Shown: positions 35,433-48,792, numbered from the stretch's first letter. The stretch is DNA of 64,000 bases from Effrenium voratum (GCA_963377175.1 CAUJNA010000458.1:486533-550532); one strand, 5' to 3'. Notes: a model not told the origin generated them from the sequence alone. Translations and numbers: made by a program.

Positions 35433-35690
35433 ATGAAGTTTATGAATTTCTTCTGTACTCAGTACTATCTAGCTCCGTATATAAATTGTCTTACTTATAA
35501 TATCCTTTCTTTTACGTTGTATTTCTGGCTTCCTTGTTCATTGTCTTTATATGTTTTTGTGATTTGTTATTTGCAGTTTGATTATTGTTATCTTTCTATT
35601 TCTTTCATTATATATTTTTGTATTTTGGCATTTAATATTGTTGGTCTTCATCTCTTCGTCCACGAGCCGCCTCAAAATCGGGAACCTTGA
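35433..35690 (+). CDS. Hydrophobic 85-codon frame in the AT-rich island, possibly organelle-derived
   Basis: ATG at 35433. The translation is strongly hydrophobic, rich in Tyr, Phe, Leu, Ile and Cys, with three or more possible membrane spans, as expected if the segment came from an AT-rich organelle genome. The end (LAFNIVGLHLFVHEP) vaguely recalls a cytochrome b helix, but I cannot align it with confidence. Composition changes sharply at about 35665, so the last ~8 codons lie in ordinary nuclear-like DNA. It may be a mere consequence of base composition. Confidence 0.25.
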   Translation: MKFMNFFCTQYYLAPYINCLTYNILSFTLYFWLPCSLSLYVFVICYLQFDYCYLSISFIIYFCILAFNIVGLHLFVHEPPQNREP

Positions 35691-37379
35691 TTGCGTGGTT
35701 TGAAAAGGACATCAACATGAAACTAACCACCTGAGAAACACCATGAACCACGCAGACATGTTGGCCCTCTCACATTATCGCCCTGATGATGGCTAGGTTG
35801 GCAGGCAGCTCAGGAAGAACCACGAATCTCACGCATTCATTTGGCATGTTTCACAGTTTTGTTCGCTTATTTTACCGGATTGCAGAACCTGGTCTCTCCG
35901 TAAGTTCTCTCCGTAAGTTCTTGCTCAACAATCTTGAGGGGTGTGCTTTGAGCCATGTTATTGTTGGCTGTGTTTGCACGTTTCTTCGGCTGCTGTTGTT
36001 TGCAACCGTTCCTCATAGATAACGCTCAAAGCTGCAAGCTGTAGATGTGCTGGTCAATGTGAACTCTTCCCAGCCTGCATGGACAGCAAAGATGGCCGTG
36101 TGGTTTGCGAGGACAACAACATCTCGGCATAGATCCTTGCCCGACCACCCGATTGAAGGGTGACCAATGGTCAACATTCAATGACATGGTTCATACTTGC
36201 GGATTGCCACCGCTACTCACAAATGTTGCAGGCCAATTGGAGGCGCAGTGTACACATAATCTTTTTGTGAACCAGGGTCGTGTCACTCCCTTTGTTCCTC
36301 AAAGAGGAGAAAAGTGCATGCCCTTCTGTTTTGAGTCACTGCCTTTTGGGCTTGTCTTTTTGGAGGTACCCAAGGAACGCCAAGTGAAGCCAACAAGCGT
36401 TTGGTGTTCCCCCATTTGCAGACAAGCCCGTTTGGCGAATCTGGAAGCAGCCACGGCCAGGCAGCGCAGATGGCCTTGCTAGCGGCATTGGCGCGTTTGA
36501 CGGGAACAAGCTCATTGAATTCTAAGCCCCCCCCCTCCCCCTCAATTGAACCCTAGTAAGGCCACTGAATGGGTGCTACATAGCCCATAGATCTTTTTTG
36601 CCCCAAAGGGACACCAAAAGGGGATGGGTAACTTGTATTTGTTTTCTTTTAATGTAAACCCCCTATTTGGCACCAAGCTTATCGGCATGTACGGGCGAGG
36701 CTTTAGAGGGGGAGAGGTTGGGATGCTGTGACCAGTGAGATTGGCTAACAGGATGCGACCTCCTCACTAGGGAGTGGGCCGGGGGCGAGGCAAATGAGTT
36801 TGTTGGCATTTGCCAACCTGGTCAGGGATTCATTAAGAGCTGCCTTGATTTGGGTCCGTGAGCACCCAGGTGATGAGCACACATAAGGGTCCGAATCCAT
36901 GTTTGTCACCAAACTACAAGGTTTCCGCCCGCTTGTGGGCGGTGTTGTAAACTGAGCGCCAACTGTTTCCAAGTTCATTCTTTGGAACCAGAGCCTGAAG
37001 GGGCGGCTAAAGGATGTCGGACCAAGGGCACACAGGGTGACAACTGAGACAGGCCAAGTTACCCACATCCAGAGCAGAGCGCTGTTGTTTCCCCATGTCC
37101 TTGTGAAACAAGCAAATAGTTTTGGTCAGGGCTCAGCGGCACCCTTTACTATACCCCTTTCAACAAAGACTGCAAACGCCACGGATCTGAAGTAAGAACT
37201 TACCACCCAACAATCAGGGGCCCAAGCTCGTACCGTTTACCGCATGCAGACCTTCATGGAAACCTGGCCCTTGCACAGAACCATTGTTGTGCTTTTCAGT
37301 GCTGGCACTCCCGGCAAAGGCAGAAGAGACCTTGCTATCTCTTCCAATCCCTTGAAAGGGTCCACAAGACCCCAACGCC
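35691..37379. other. Unassigned
   Basis: Intron- or intergenic-like. A possible short terminal exon at about 36421-36481 (reading QARLANLEAATARQRRWPC and a stop) is too weak to call. Confidence 0.35.
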
Positions 37380-37635
37380 CACAGGATCCAGGATGTTCGG
37401 GACTGGCTTGGCTCGTTTATGCTTGCTTTCTGGTACAAGGAGCTGGATGGCTGGCCGTGCTGGTGTTGGAAGCAGCCTGGAGCCGGCCTGCAAGGGGTTG
37501 CCTTCTGAAAAGCTGGCACGTGTGGCTGCCTCGCCGGCCTTCACGTCGGCGTCTATAGCGCAAGCAGCTACTCGCGGTGCCAGCGTGGCAAAGCTCTGTG
37601 GCCGAAACCATGGTCGTCGGACTTTCTGGTCGGCA

Positions 37636-37730
37636 TGCTAACAGAGCTCGCGATGTTGCCAGTGCAGAGCAATGACGTGTTGGTGGAGGTGGAGGCTGGG
37701 CCCAGCTGGATGCTGGCCTTGCAAGAACAG
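37636..37730 (+). CDS. Possible exon, unknown protein
   Basis: After a CTAACAG acceptor-like site, one frame reads LPVQSNDVLVEVEAG and SWMLALQEQ, ending at CAG before GTGCGTAG, a fair donor. The acceptor is followed by A, not G, which argues against it in this genome. No family recognised. Confidence 0.25.
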
Positions 37731-37979
37731 GTGCGTAGCATGGACGGCGAGGCCAGGCTGATGGCCAGCTTTGTCTTATCGATGTTCATTTATATGTCCA
37801 CATCCGCTTCTCTTCATTTGTGTAGCTAAACGGGTGCAGCCAGAACATGCCAAATATCATCGGATATTAGAGTTATCAAGTGTGCTTCCCTATGCTTCTC
37901 CATTCTTGAGCCAAAAGCCTTGCGCATAGAAGCTCAACCCCATCTTTGCCTTTCGTTTAGTCCCAAAAGTCTCGAAGAC

Positions 37980-38137
37980 CTGGTTTTCGGCCCGCCCAAC
38001 GCCCGACCCCACCGCCAGGATTCCAACGACTTCAGGCGGGGGCCAGGCTCCGGGCGAATCTTCGCGCCGGGCCTGCGGGCCCGGGGGTGGGCGGTCGCCT
38101 CACACGGCGGTGTGGACTGGGCCGGGTGCCGGGAAAG
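37980..38137 (+). CDS. Possible exon in a GC-rich island
   Basis: GC-rich island open in one frame (APGLRARGWAVASHGGVDWA) and ending GGGAAAG before GTATGG. Codon third positions are GC-rich as in the confirmed exons. No family recognised and no partner exon found. Confidence 0.25.
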
Positions 38138-39069
38138 GTATGGGGGGTGTTGTCAAAACGAGGGACCCATTTTGGGACCTGCGTGCCGGCTTTCAAAGGG
38201 GAAGCAGGAAGGGCCACTACTTTTGACAAGCCTTCATGGGGGAAATGGCGAATGAGTGAAACTGGTGGGTTCGTGCCTTTGGTGCTTGGCGGTAAGTGAT
38301 ATGGTGAACTTCCTTGGAAAGTAATATGAAACATCCAATCACAGTGCTACAAAGCGAGTGTCCTTCCAAATGGGTGGTTTTGGGGTTAGCTAACATCAGA
38401 CAAAACACCGCCGTGTGTTGATGGTTGAGAATCGAAGAGAAACCAAGCCGCTCAGCGATTGGGTATGGCACGAAATAGAGTATGGCACGGAATGGCACGT
38501 GGTGTGGACTTAGCCAAAGACGAGCCCCACAGCTCATAGAGAAAAGTGATGTCACCCACAGCGCCGCTAGGTCAAACAGTAGGCAGGGGAAGACCTTGGT
38601 TCCTTGTCGCAGTTAGGTCCACATGGTGCTCTCAATTTCGACCAACCCACCTTTGCCTGCATATGTGCACTTTCAGGTCAGAATTCGCCCAATTCCACAG
38701 AGTCTGGGTGAGAGGGATGTTGGTGAGCATTTGATTGGGTGGAGACGACTTGCGAGCTTGGCCTGGCCCCCTTGTTTCACCTGCCTGCGCCAGATGACTG
38801 AGCCTTATCAACCAATCCAACGATACCATCCTATTATGCAACAAGTGCACCGATGCTTCGTAGACAGGGGCTGGCACTGAGAAGTGGTTGCAGTCGCAGT
38901 AGCTTGCTAGCGACCCTTCTGATGTGGTCAACGAGATGTAAATCGTGTCTCTTGGGTACCAGGCGGTTTCTGTCATGCGGTATTGTGACTCCGTGGTCTC
39001 GCGGGAGCTTTTGCCAAAGCAACGCATGCTGTCTGTTAGAGAATGAGCGTATGCACTAGGCATGTTTAC

Positions 39070-39174
39070 TTTGTGAGTTTGATGCCCCTTTGCAACCCCA
39101 TGGCAGTTGATGTCAAGCTTTTGTGTCAAGTGTGTGCCCATGGTTGCAAGTTCTGCGGAACTTAAAGGCTCAAC
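39070..39174 (-). CDS. Possible exon on the minus strand
   Basis: On the minus strand a 105-bp segment lies between a pyrimidine-rich TTGTTGCAG|G acceptor and a GTAAAC donor. It encodes 35 codons in phase (VEPLSSAELATMGTHL...). Splice signals are good but no partner exon could be joined with confidence. Confidence 0.35.
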
Positions 39175-40299
39175 CTGCAACAACAAGAACAACTCAGCTG
39201 GAAGCAGGTGGCGATCCTTGAACATGCAGACAAGTGAGACTCCCCAGATAGGAGAGCAACTTGGGGAGAGAACGATGACGATATGATGATATGTAGCGCA
39301 TTGCCCCAACGGTTTGCCAAGGTGTGCTTGTTCCACGAACGGGGTGGCGCCTCGATGGCAAAGATGTGAGGGGCTCGCATGGCCAGCCTGCTGGCATTTG
39401 GCAGATACGTAGAGCCACATTCTGCCATTAGGGATTGGCCGTGTTCAGCTCCCGCATTGGTTTGTCTCAACATGGGACTCCCCTCTTGCCAACCACCTGG
39501 ATAGGTCCCTCATTCTTAGACCCGTTTGCATGTCTTCCCCTGACGTGCAAGGGCTCCGGACCTCCAGATTTGCGGATGTGAGTTTGTCAGGCACTCCGCC
39601 GAAGACGCCGACGACGCGGCGGACAAGACAAGAACGCTGCTTTGGGCAGGCCAGTGCCCGAGCACGCGCTCAACACGGGGAGCATGTTTCATTGATCCCA
39701 GGTCAAGTGGTGCCATGCTTTCCTGTTTAGTAGTTCTGCTGTTCTTGTTTTGCGGATGGTTCTTTCAATTAAACCAACCAACCACTGTCAGGGCTGCACT
39801 TGTTGGACTTTCGCAGAAGGGCCAAAACGGACATCCTGCAACCCGCATTGGACCCCTGATAGTTGCAGACTCTACAGCGGATGGGAACCTTGCATGTATT
39901 TGCATGCATTGCAATTCATGAGGCGATGTGTTGGGTCTGCTTCAAGGATCCAGGAGAAATTCCTGCATCCCTTGGAACTGGCTATAGAGGGCCTGTTCGG
40001 CCGGCGGGGTCAATCGTTGGAACGCATGGTTCGAAGGGAACAAGAAGGTATCGATGGCGGTAAGCAGATCGAGGCTGGAGGGCCCAGGTGTGAACACAGC
40101 CCTCGTGAATCATGTTTGCGCAAAAAACAACACAATTTAAACACAAAAAAGAGACACGTCTTCCCTGAAAATAACAAGTGAACCAGCCACAAGCCCGCCA
40201 AACTTCTGGGGCTGTCTTACTACCGTCTGTTTGTTTGGTTTCTCAAGTGGTGAGATCAAACCGTTCGATAATGACCCCGCCAGCGGCCTGCGATCTGTC

Positions 40300-40406
40300 A
40301 GGTGCTGAAAAGGGTACTGCGGCTGTCCAGATGCTCTGCCGAGGCCGGGGGGGTTTTCGTCAGCATTGCCCAAGGGGCGCACCGGGACCTGGAGGTCCGC
40401 CTGGGG
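40300..40406 (+). CDS. Possible exon, unknown protein
   Basis: After ATCTGTCAG|G one frame reads VLKRVLRLSRCSAEAGG then VFVSIAQGAHRDLEVRLG. It has GC-rich codon usage and then returns to intron-like sequence. No clear family; a distant resemblance to an RCC1-like strand is probably chance. Confidence 0.3.
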
Positions 40407-43307
40407 CCTAAATGGCCGTGGGTCAACACCAATGGGATCCCATTTTGGGGTAGATCACCACCCATTTTGTCTATTTTAGTGGGGATTGGGATGTTTACTG
40501 GGGGTACGGGGTTTTTTACCCATAGCCAAATATGTGTACATCATAGGCCCTGTCTTGGGAACATGTGTGGGACATTTGGGTTGTTCCGCCGCCAACAGAC
40601 TCCCAAGTTGATCCTATCTTCAAAGTACCCGACTATTTAGTTACTTGGGCCCTTACCGCCAGACCCAGTCATGGTCCACGTTTGACCATGTTGGTCTGAG
40701 TCAACATGTGAAGTTCGCCTTGGGCTCAATTGGTGGTTGTAGAAAATTTGTGAATTGCAGGTCGACCTGTTTATGTCCTAGCTAGGGGCCGGTCAACCAT
40801 TGTTTCCACTTCTGCAAGGATCAGTGAGGTCAAGAAATCTGGAAAACCCAACAGCCACTGAGCCAGGTGCTGAAACTGACTTGTGTTCCGCTGGTCTCCA
40901 ATTCGCCACGTCTAGATTTGCAATTGTTCATGTTGCTTTCTAAGCACTTCTGCGTTTGTGCGGCTGGTCACTACCATTGGTAGCCTGGTTGATGGACCTG
41001 TTGTGATAATTATCCGAGCTTGAAGAGTTCATGGACTGTCAAGGGCACGCTAGCCACCATGAGACGGGTGGCTCTTGATTCGGTAACAGATATTGTCAGC
41101 CGCTGGTGGAGAACAGGTGATTGATCGTTTGGGTTTCTCTTAGCTATCAGCAGATCATTGCATCCCCGGACGCAACTTGACGTTTTTAAACCTGTTCTAA
41201 GTGTATCGCTGCATGTCCGTCACTTTAAGGCCAGAGTACGTCCTCGCCCTTTGTTGTTGGGGGGTTGTGTGGGTTGGCATTGGGGTGGGCAATGTGGCTC
41301 AAACTGCCACAAGTTTTGTTGAGGGCAACCTCAAGAAGGATGTTTGAACAACGGCTTTTCACGCCTGAAACTGACCTGCCGGCTCCCATGCAGGTCACGG
41401 CCCATGTGAAAGGATCGAGTACGGCTGCCTTTGCCGCATCGGACAAAAGATATCTGGGGTTGTTGAAGGTAGGGGTGGGGAATAAAGGCCAGTGATTTGT
41501 TCAAAGAATTGGCAGAGACAAAATCCGAGGGCATGCCTTTCAGCAGGATGGTTATTCTAGAAGGAATCCCTAAGCCAAAGACAAACCCGCATCCTAGGCG
41601 TGGTTTTCTGACAGGAGCCGTATCAGAAGTGTGTCTTCTTCAGTTGGACACTTTCTGTTGGACACTTTCTGCTGGACGCTTTCTTCTGGACTCCTCTTTC
41701 GAACAATCGTGGAAGCCGACCACGGACGCCATCCTCTTGAAAAGTCCCAAAACGGCTTGAGGTACCCTTTGGTTTCCCTTTTAATTTACACTTGGCCCAA
41801 AAAAAGAAGCTCCGACTTGCCATCCGATGGGCAGGGGCCTTGCGGTTATGGCTGGCCCTCTCCAAAGCGTTGGCAGCAGCGAAAAGCCAAGGCGGGGCCC
41901 AGGGTGATACCTTTGGACGGACCAAACCTTGGCACTGCTACGAGCAGAGAGTCAAACCTATGGGCCATAGGGGGTGATGTCTCAAAGTGGCAAACATACC
42001 GGAATCCGAAAGGGATGCGCCATGTCCGCCATCCATTGCCCTTGGCCGATGGCCGGATTTCCCGTACAGATGCCTAAATGGCAGGGCTACATTCCAGGGG
42101 ATATGGTCAATCACGGCTGCATACAAGCTTTTCAGGGTCCTAAATCACACAAGGCGGTCAGCCAAGGAGGTAAATTGCAGCAAGGGGCGTGCGATTGGAT
42201 AGGGGCAGCGTGCAAAGATCTTCAGACAACTTGGTCAGGATTTGTATTCTTCCATTCCATTTCCAAGCAGAAGCCTAAAATGCTTGTTTGCCAGGGGGAC
42301 CGTTTGGGAGAGTTGTTTGGAACATTTACCAGCGTTACCCTTCCAGGTGCGGGCCCCCTTGCCTCTTTCATTGGGCAGAGCAAAGACACGGTTCTGACAC
42401 ATGGGGAACTTCAGTGAATCCTCAGTTTTTTGCTGACCTTACTCTTCACTAGAGAGGTGTTAGAAATTTCCCTGGTACAGTTGATTGGAGATCCAAGCCA
42501 AACCGCATGCCAGGTGGCTATTACATCCCTTTGTTGTCTTTGCTTTTGTTTGCAATACAATCCTTGACCATCCAGTACCATCATTTGCCTTTCTTTTTTT
42601 GGGGGGTAGGGATTGGCAGGCCCACACTGCCCTGCGAAGGCCCATTCATCCTACAGGGCCTTGCCCACGGCGCCGGCGCAGCTTGTCAGCTCTGCGAGCA
42701 AGGCGTGGTGCGGCCCTTTGGAGTGCGCTTGGTTTGTTGGTGGGCGGATGTTCGCCGATGCGAATCTTGCCCATTCGGTCACTTAGGGACTTAGAGTACT
42801 GATGCTGTATCAACTTGTATCAACACATGCCAGAACTTAGCTTTCGGATTTCGACTTCTTTTTCGTCCACGCCATGCGCGCCACATGCCTAGCTGCCTAG
42901 GTGTTTGGACTATTGATTTCTTCCATATCTCCTTGGAGCCTGGGCTGCTCATGGAAATCTTTGGGTGTTTAGACCACCATTGTAAGGGTTCCCATTATGG
43001 AAACCATGGCCCACATGAGCCACAAACAAAGCTTGGGTAGAAGATTAGAAGGGACAGCCCCCGCATGGGTGCGGATATCCACCTCCTTAGCTCCTGTGTT
43101 GTTGGGAGCCTTTAGACTCAATGACAATGAAGTGGAACGCTGCGGCTCCCACCCTGGTCTTGGATCAGATGTCTCAGACAGCCTGACCGATCCTGAATGA
43201 AACTCAACACACACCTTGCAGCCACGTGGGCGGAAGCCGCAAGCATCCTGGAGCCACCCCACATGAGTGAAGATAGGAGGATGGCGGGCTGGGAAAAGTC
43301 GAAGACG
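40407..43307. other. Unassigned
   Basis: No supported gene. Small GC-rich islands near 41400-41450 and 42660-42760 could be exons but are not distinctive. Confidence 0.35.
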
Positions 43308-43471
43308 TCAGCAACAAGCATCAACATGTGATCGGTTGGTCTCCCAGTGCGCGTTTACCATTGCCTCAACGTTTTTGTCCATTGCCTCCAGAAGTCTCAG
43401 AAATTCTTCGAACTGCTGTTGCGCGGAAGCTCTAATCATTGCGTCAGAGGCCGCACGATTGCTTCTTGCCT
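43308..43471 (-). CDS. Possible terminal exon on the minus strand
   Basis: On the minus strand, after ACATGAG|G, 54 codons run to TGA at 43310-43308. They read as an amphipathic helical segment (AMIRASAQQQFEEFLRLLEA, then MDKNVEAMVNAHWETN). The composition is protein-like, unlike neighbouring frames. No family recognised. Confidence 0.3.
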
Positions 43472-46400
43472 CATGTTGTAGAAAAGACTGATTGTGTGAG
43501 GCTAAGTACGGTCAACGGCCAGAAACAAAGACCGCGCCGGAAAAAAGATACCCAAAGATGGCGTCCCTCCAAAAAGAGTGGCCATGCGGCTTCCCAGGTT
43601 GACTTAAAGGGAGAGCTGAGCGCGCACTAACAACCCTGCTTGCCAGGTGCACAACCAACATGTCCAAGTGGCTGAGGGGCTAGCTCTTCATTGGTGTGTT
43701 GAAAGCTTGCTGCGCAGCGCATTGAAATCACGGGAAAAACAACCCTCCAAGTGCCAGCACCAACACTCCCATGCGGAGTGAACATGTCTTCGCGCCTTTC
43801 CAATTTTCTCGGTATGGCGCTCTGTGCCTTGCGGAGGCCTCGAGCAGCTACGAAGCGCGTCCGAGACAGGCTGGCGCAAGGATGTGCATCGTTGCCTCCA
43901 TCAAAGGATGCCCACTAAATCAGGGCACCCGTTGAACGGTTCTAATGAACGGGTCAAGCTTGCACCAAAGGATAAGCATTTGTGTGTAACATCCAAGGAG
44001 AACCATTTGTGTGTGAGTATAGCATCCTAGAGCCTCCCCCCTTTGCCGGGGGAAACATCTAGTAGTTAAATGACGTGCTTTTGGCAATCCTGCCTCCATA
44101 GGCAAGAGTGTCAAAGCGTTCGAGGACAGCTCAAAGCCGCTACGGCAACGCAATGCAGCTTGATCATCAGACATATCAAGACCAACACCAGCGGATCAGC
44201 TGACAATTCATGGCTACCGTCGTGGAAAGAGAGTCTGTGGAAATGAAGTCTGTGTGTGTGGGAGGGTGAATTATGCACGTTCAATAGCAGAAATCAATAT
44301 AGCAATAGCCACCGCACTAGCAATCCCGGAAATGGCAGCGGGAAAACTGGACATCTCCTAGTGGCAGTTCTCGCTGATTTCCTGTTTAACGCCCCATGTT
44401 TTTGAAAAACACGCACAGACACACGCACACACATCTAGGATATCTCAATACAAAAGCCAACATAGAGCGCCCTTATACAACAGTACATACTCCATGTAGA
44501 CAGTATGTCTTTAGAACTCTTGACTTGTAGAACCGCACATGGATATGCTTCTTATACAACACTACATTCTTCTAATAGGCTTGTTGCCCCCCCCTTGAAG
44601 AGGTGTAGGCTATTCTCAACTTAAGTGCCCCTGCATGAGTGTTCTCAAAATGGTGGACCCCCTTTTGGTTGTTATTTCTCAGGAATCCAAAAGGGCACCA
44701 GCCATTTGAGGGACCGCCATTTTGAGAATCTCCCATAGGGCAGTTGACTTGAATAAGGAACCCCCTTTGGTGGTGATCAAAGGGTCCCTAATGAGAAGTC
44801 AAACACGAATGTGCATGTGGTTGCGTCATTTAAGACCCGCCCCCCAAATGGTGGCTTGCCCTTCGATGTCCATTTAAAACCACCTAAAAACGGGGACCCT
44901 TAAATCAGACACCCATTTCCCTTGAAACCTTCACCGAAAACCCCCATTGGCCAAGTTATATAGTAGGTGGTTCTGCTGCTGCCTGGCCTTATGACGGTTA
45001 CAGCGAGGCCATTATATAAACGCTTTTTACAACTGGTAGAACCAAAAGTCAGCTCGGGTGAAACGGGCACTGCTGGTATGAGCGACTGCCTTCATTTGCA
45101 GAAGACTACAGTCAAGGCCGGGCCGAAACATGTTTGGTGAAACCTATTGACATTGGAGCCAAATGAGGTAGGGCCATGACATACAGGTGGCGGGGATCAA
45201 CGCATACGGCCAATGCGGCGTTGGGAAAGGAGGTGAATGAGTCCGGACGGGTTCTGGGTTGTACGAAGTGGGAACACCCCACCACTAGGAAACGCCTGCC
45301 GCAGCTCGTTGCACGTTGGTCCCACTCGCAGCACTCGCAGGTCGAGGCCGAGGCCGGAGCCCGCCGAATTCCAGGGCGGTGGCTGGATGTTGAAGCATGG
45401 CTTAAACAAAAGGGAACTGCTTTAGAAAAACACACACAAAGGGTTGCGTTCAAAAGAAGGGATTGTACTCAAGTAGGTTTGCATAAAAAACTGCGTAGTT
45501 CCGAAGTCAAGGGGCGTTTGACATGCCTGGTCTTCCGTTCAAGCACTAGCCACACGAATTCCATAATCTTAGGAATTCCGCAAAGGGATGGGCCAGCCCT
45601 TTGAAATTCATGAAATTAGGGGGCTCTCCCATTTTAGAGGCGATCCCTCAATTTTGGGGGCACCCCGGAAGAATCCACCAGATTGATCAATCCAGGGTCG
45701 ACAAAACGAGGCCAAACAGGCACGCGGCCCAACAGCCAGTACGATCCAAGACTCGTAATGAAGGCAGGTCAGGTGATTTAATCAAATGATGTTTTCTTGC
45801 AATGGCGAATATTTAATATGTCCTTTCCCCCACTGCCTGAATAACATGGAGCTCTTTTGAAAAGCCAGCTTCCGTGAGTAGGGCGCGCTTTGTTTCCAGC
45901 ATTGGCTGCTTTAGACATCAGCCAATTTAGAAACGAACCAAGTCACCTACCCAGTGATGGGTTAAAGGGAACCAAACCCAGCTGGCTTGATTTCGGGAAG
46001 CAGCCCACGAGCACAACAACCAGCAAGCCGGCAAACGGGAGTTTCCAAGCACCAGCTAGCCAGGTTTTGTGGGGCGAAGAGTTGAGGCATGCGTTCCAGG
46101 AAGACCTTTTGAATCGCCAGAGCTGGGGCAAAAGAACTTTGTGCCGCCATGGAGCGGACGGAAGATGGCACGCTTGCTGTCGGTTAGAACAAGACATGAA
46201 GCACGGTGCTCAACTCAAACCAGCAGGCTCCCGACGAAGCACCAGGCGCATCTGCATTTTAGTATCCATGTCAAAAGGCTTGATGTCAATGGTACATGTT
46301 ATAGTTCTAGTTTGGGCTACTTGCCCGACCTAGTTTGGTTTGGATTCGATTGAACAACATATTGAAAGGGTGCTAAAAGACTACCATTCAAGGGAAGCAA

Positions 46401-48341
46401 TCGGCGGAACCATGTGGAACCCATAGATGCCGTAGGAGCATCCAAGCCGCGCTCAAGAGCAGTAGCCGTGATATGCCCAGCTGCTGTGGGTTGTTTTAGT
46501 TCTTCCAAAATGGCGAGCGGAGGAGCAACTCAAACGCAAGCTGATGAAAAATCATTGGCCCTTGTCAGGCCCCTTCTCAATACTCTTGGATTTCTGCGGT
46601 TTGAAGGGGGAAAGAAAAACAACAACCGCCGATTTTGGGGAAACCACCAACGGCAGCCTCCAAATGCGTCTCAGAATAGACGTTCCCTTTGAATACCAAA
46701 ACGGAGTCCACCAATTTTGGAGACAAATCGCTGCAATGAGTCCCAACCTGCGCCCGGTGCAAACCGCCAGCTTCCAGGTCGGGCTCGGCGAACCTTGAGG
46801 CAGGCCTTGCGGATGAAAGGAAAGCCCGTGGCGTGTTTTTCGGGGCCCAATCCGCATAACGGCTTGCTCGATCCCCAACCTGCTTTTTGGGCCCATGCAT
46901 GAAGTAAAATGAAAGTCACGGCAGGTTCGTGGTTGGCAAAAGCGGCCCGCCCCTTGTTTGGTGTCCAGTTTCGCCGCACACAATCCTTATGGTCATTTGA
47001 GGGGAGTGGACCCAAGCAATTGACAGCCGCATGCTAAGATGTTTTTGGTTTCTTTGTCAATCGTCAGCAGAGCTCTTGTTCCGGCAAATTCAATGTCGCC
47101 GCATGTCGCCGCTTAAGCCTGAACCCAGAGTTGGGCAAACCTGCACTGCAATGTCGAGTGCGGCAGTTGATACCGTGCTATACTTGCGGGCGTGAATCGA
47201 AATGAGGGGAACTCTTTGGTTGGGTGCGTTCATGAGCAAAGCAGCAATTCGACCGTTTAATTTGTGGATGGGATGGTGCCAAGCAAATCTTACCACATCC
47301 AGATCAGAAGCTGGGCAGGACATGCGCCCGCCAAAAGTTCCTCAGAAACCACAGGCCCTACCAAATTGTTCCGTGTCCTTTGAGGGGAACAGAAGGTCTT
47401 CTCCATGGTTTATATTATTCATATCAAGCGCTGCTTGTTGCGCGTAGGCGGTCCAAATTCGGCTGCGCGCATGCGCAGGCACCGAGATGAGACACCTACA
47501 GGACGCGCACAAAGGGAGATCAAGGTGGGGGAGCGAGCGATCCCGCGTCTTTCCGTAGATGAACGGTGCCTTCATTTTCGATTTGGTGTTCCTTCATTTT
47601 CCCTTTCAACCGGCAAAATTTGGTTTGTTCAGGGGGTCTACCATTCAAAATGGCTTGGTTTTCATTTAGTGAGGTTTCCTTCTAAACAGCCACAAGGGTT
47701 CCCCAAGTTCAGGAATCGCTGAAGGCTGTTCGAGATGTTAAGTATGACCTGGCGCATGTGGACAGGTTGCAGGGTCCTTCATGAATTCGGTGAGTAACCC
47801 TGTAGACGAACCATGATCATCCCGCGAAGAGGACCTAGTGAAAATGTTTGACGCGAATTTCGTGAATTGTGGCGTAACGGCTTGGACCTTGTTGAGGGAG
47901 TAGTGTGGCAGAACTGGTGATGGATTCTACGCAGGTCAAGATCTAAGAGAGCTTGATCACCGATCGGAGTGGAATCGGAGCAGATCGAGCTTTTATGTGT
48001 GTCGCCCGGTTTCAGTTTGTCAACGGAGTCGGCAAGCAAGTCAGGTTTGCCAAGCCACCATCATTGATGTGCGGTGCTTCAATGCCCGTGCTGCAGTTGA
48101 TGAATGCGTGTGCTTGTTGTTGGTGTAATGTTAGACCTCCTTTATTAATAGTACCCTCTATTGTACAAACTGTTTTTCTAATTCAGGATTGTTTGACTGT
48201 TTTTAGGGGTCCTCTATTATGGAAAGTATTTGGTGCCGGAAACAACGCTGACAAAAATTCTGGGCAAAAAAGCTTGGCAAACAAGTCGGGCAAGAAAACG
48301 GGCAAACAAATCCTGGCAAACATTGGGAAATCCTTTTCTTG
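43472..48341. other. Unassigned, repeat-derived in part
   Basis: Contains members of the dispersed CCTTTTGGTTTCC family (44850-44915; weaker at 47650-47705) and a GGCAAACAA-rich quasi-repeat at 48256-48335. A GC-rich open stretch at 45195-45420 might be an exon but has no recognisable feature. Confidence 0.4.
44850..44915 (+). repeat. Member of the CCTTTTGGTTTCC dispersed family
   Basis: Shares GGTGG, TCCATTTAAAACCACC, AAAACGGGGACCCT and CAGACACCC in order with 10118-10195 and 62308-62380. Confidence 0.5.
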
Positions 48342-48505
48342 AAGTGGTCCCCAAACCATCAAATTTAAGATAAGTTCTTTACAAAAAAGTGCGGGCAAAC
48401 AGTCACACAAAGGGGGGGTGCCCACAAGAGGCCCAGATTCTGTTTAATGCGAATGTGTTGGGGTCCTCTTTAGTGTCCAGCTGGTTTCGGGGTTGCTGAA
48501 AACTG
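48342..48505 (+). repeat. Direct repeat, copy 1
   Basis: About 160 bp sharing CCAAACCATCAAATTTAAG, GTGCGGGCAAACAGTCACAC and CTCTTTAGTGTCCA in order with 48610-48770, with scattered differences. Confidence 0.8.
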
Positions 48506-48609
48506 AAAACCAAAGCCTCAGCCTTTTACTTTTAAAGAAGGGGACTCATCCTAAGCTCTCCCCAGCTCAAAGGTTAAAGGCCTGAGATCTAGGAAATCCA
48601 TTTTGCAAG

Positions 48610-48770
48610 CTGTTGCCAAACCATCAAATTTAAGACTTCTTTACAAAAGGTGCGGGCAAACAGTCACACAAAGGGGGGTGCCCACAAGAGGCCCAGATCC
48701 TCTTTGATGCGACTGTTTTGGGGTACTCTTTAGTGTCCAACTGATTTTGGGGGTTGCTGAAAAAACTGTC
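48610..48770 (+). repeat. Direct repeat, copy 2
   Basis: Second copy, ending just before the TTGGCAATACTAAAG target satellite and the 12.5-kb element. Confidence 0.8.
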
Positions 48771-48792
48771 CTTGGCAATACTAAAGTAGAGT

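Noticed and set aside
38632..39420. 262-codon minus-strand frame
   Set aside because: No domain. Good splice sites cut it at 39174 and 39070, so at most a part (called as a possible exon) is coding.
41400..41460. Further RCC1-like exon (AAFAASDKRYLG)
   Set aside because: Lacks the DG.VVTWG core and does not join to another exon.
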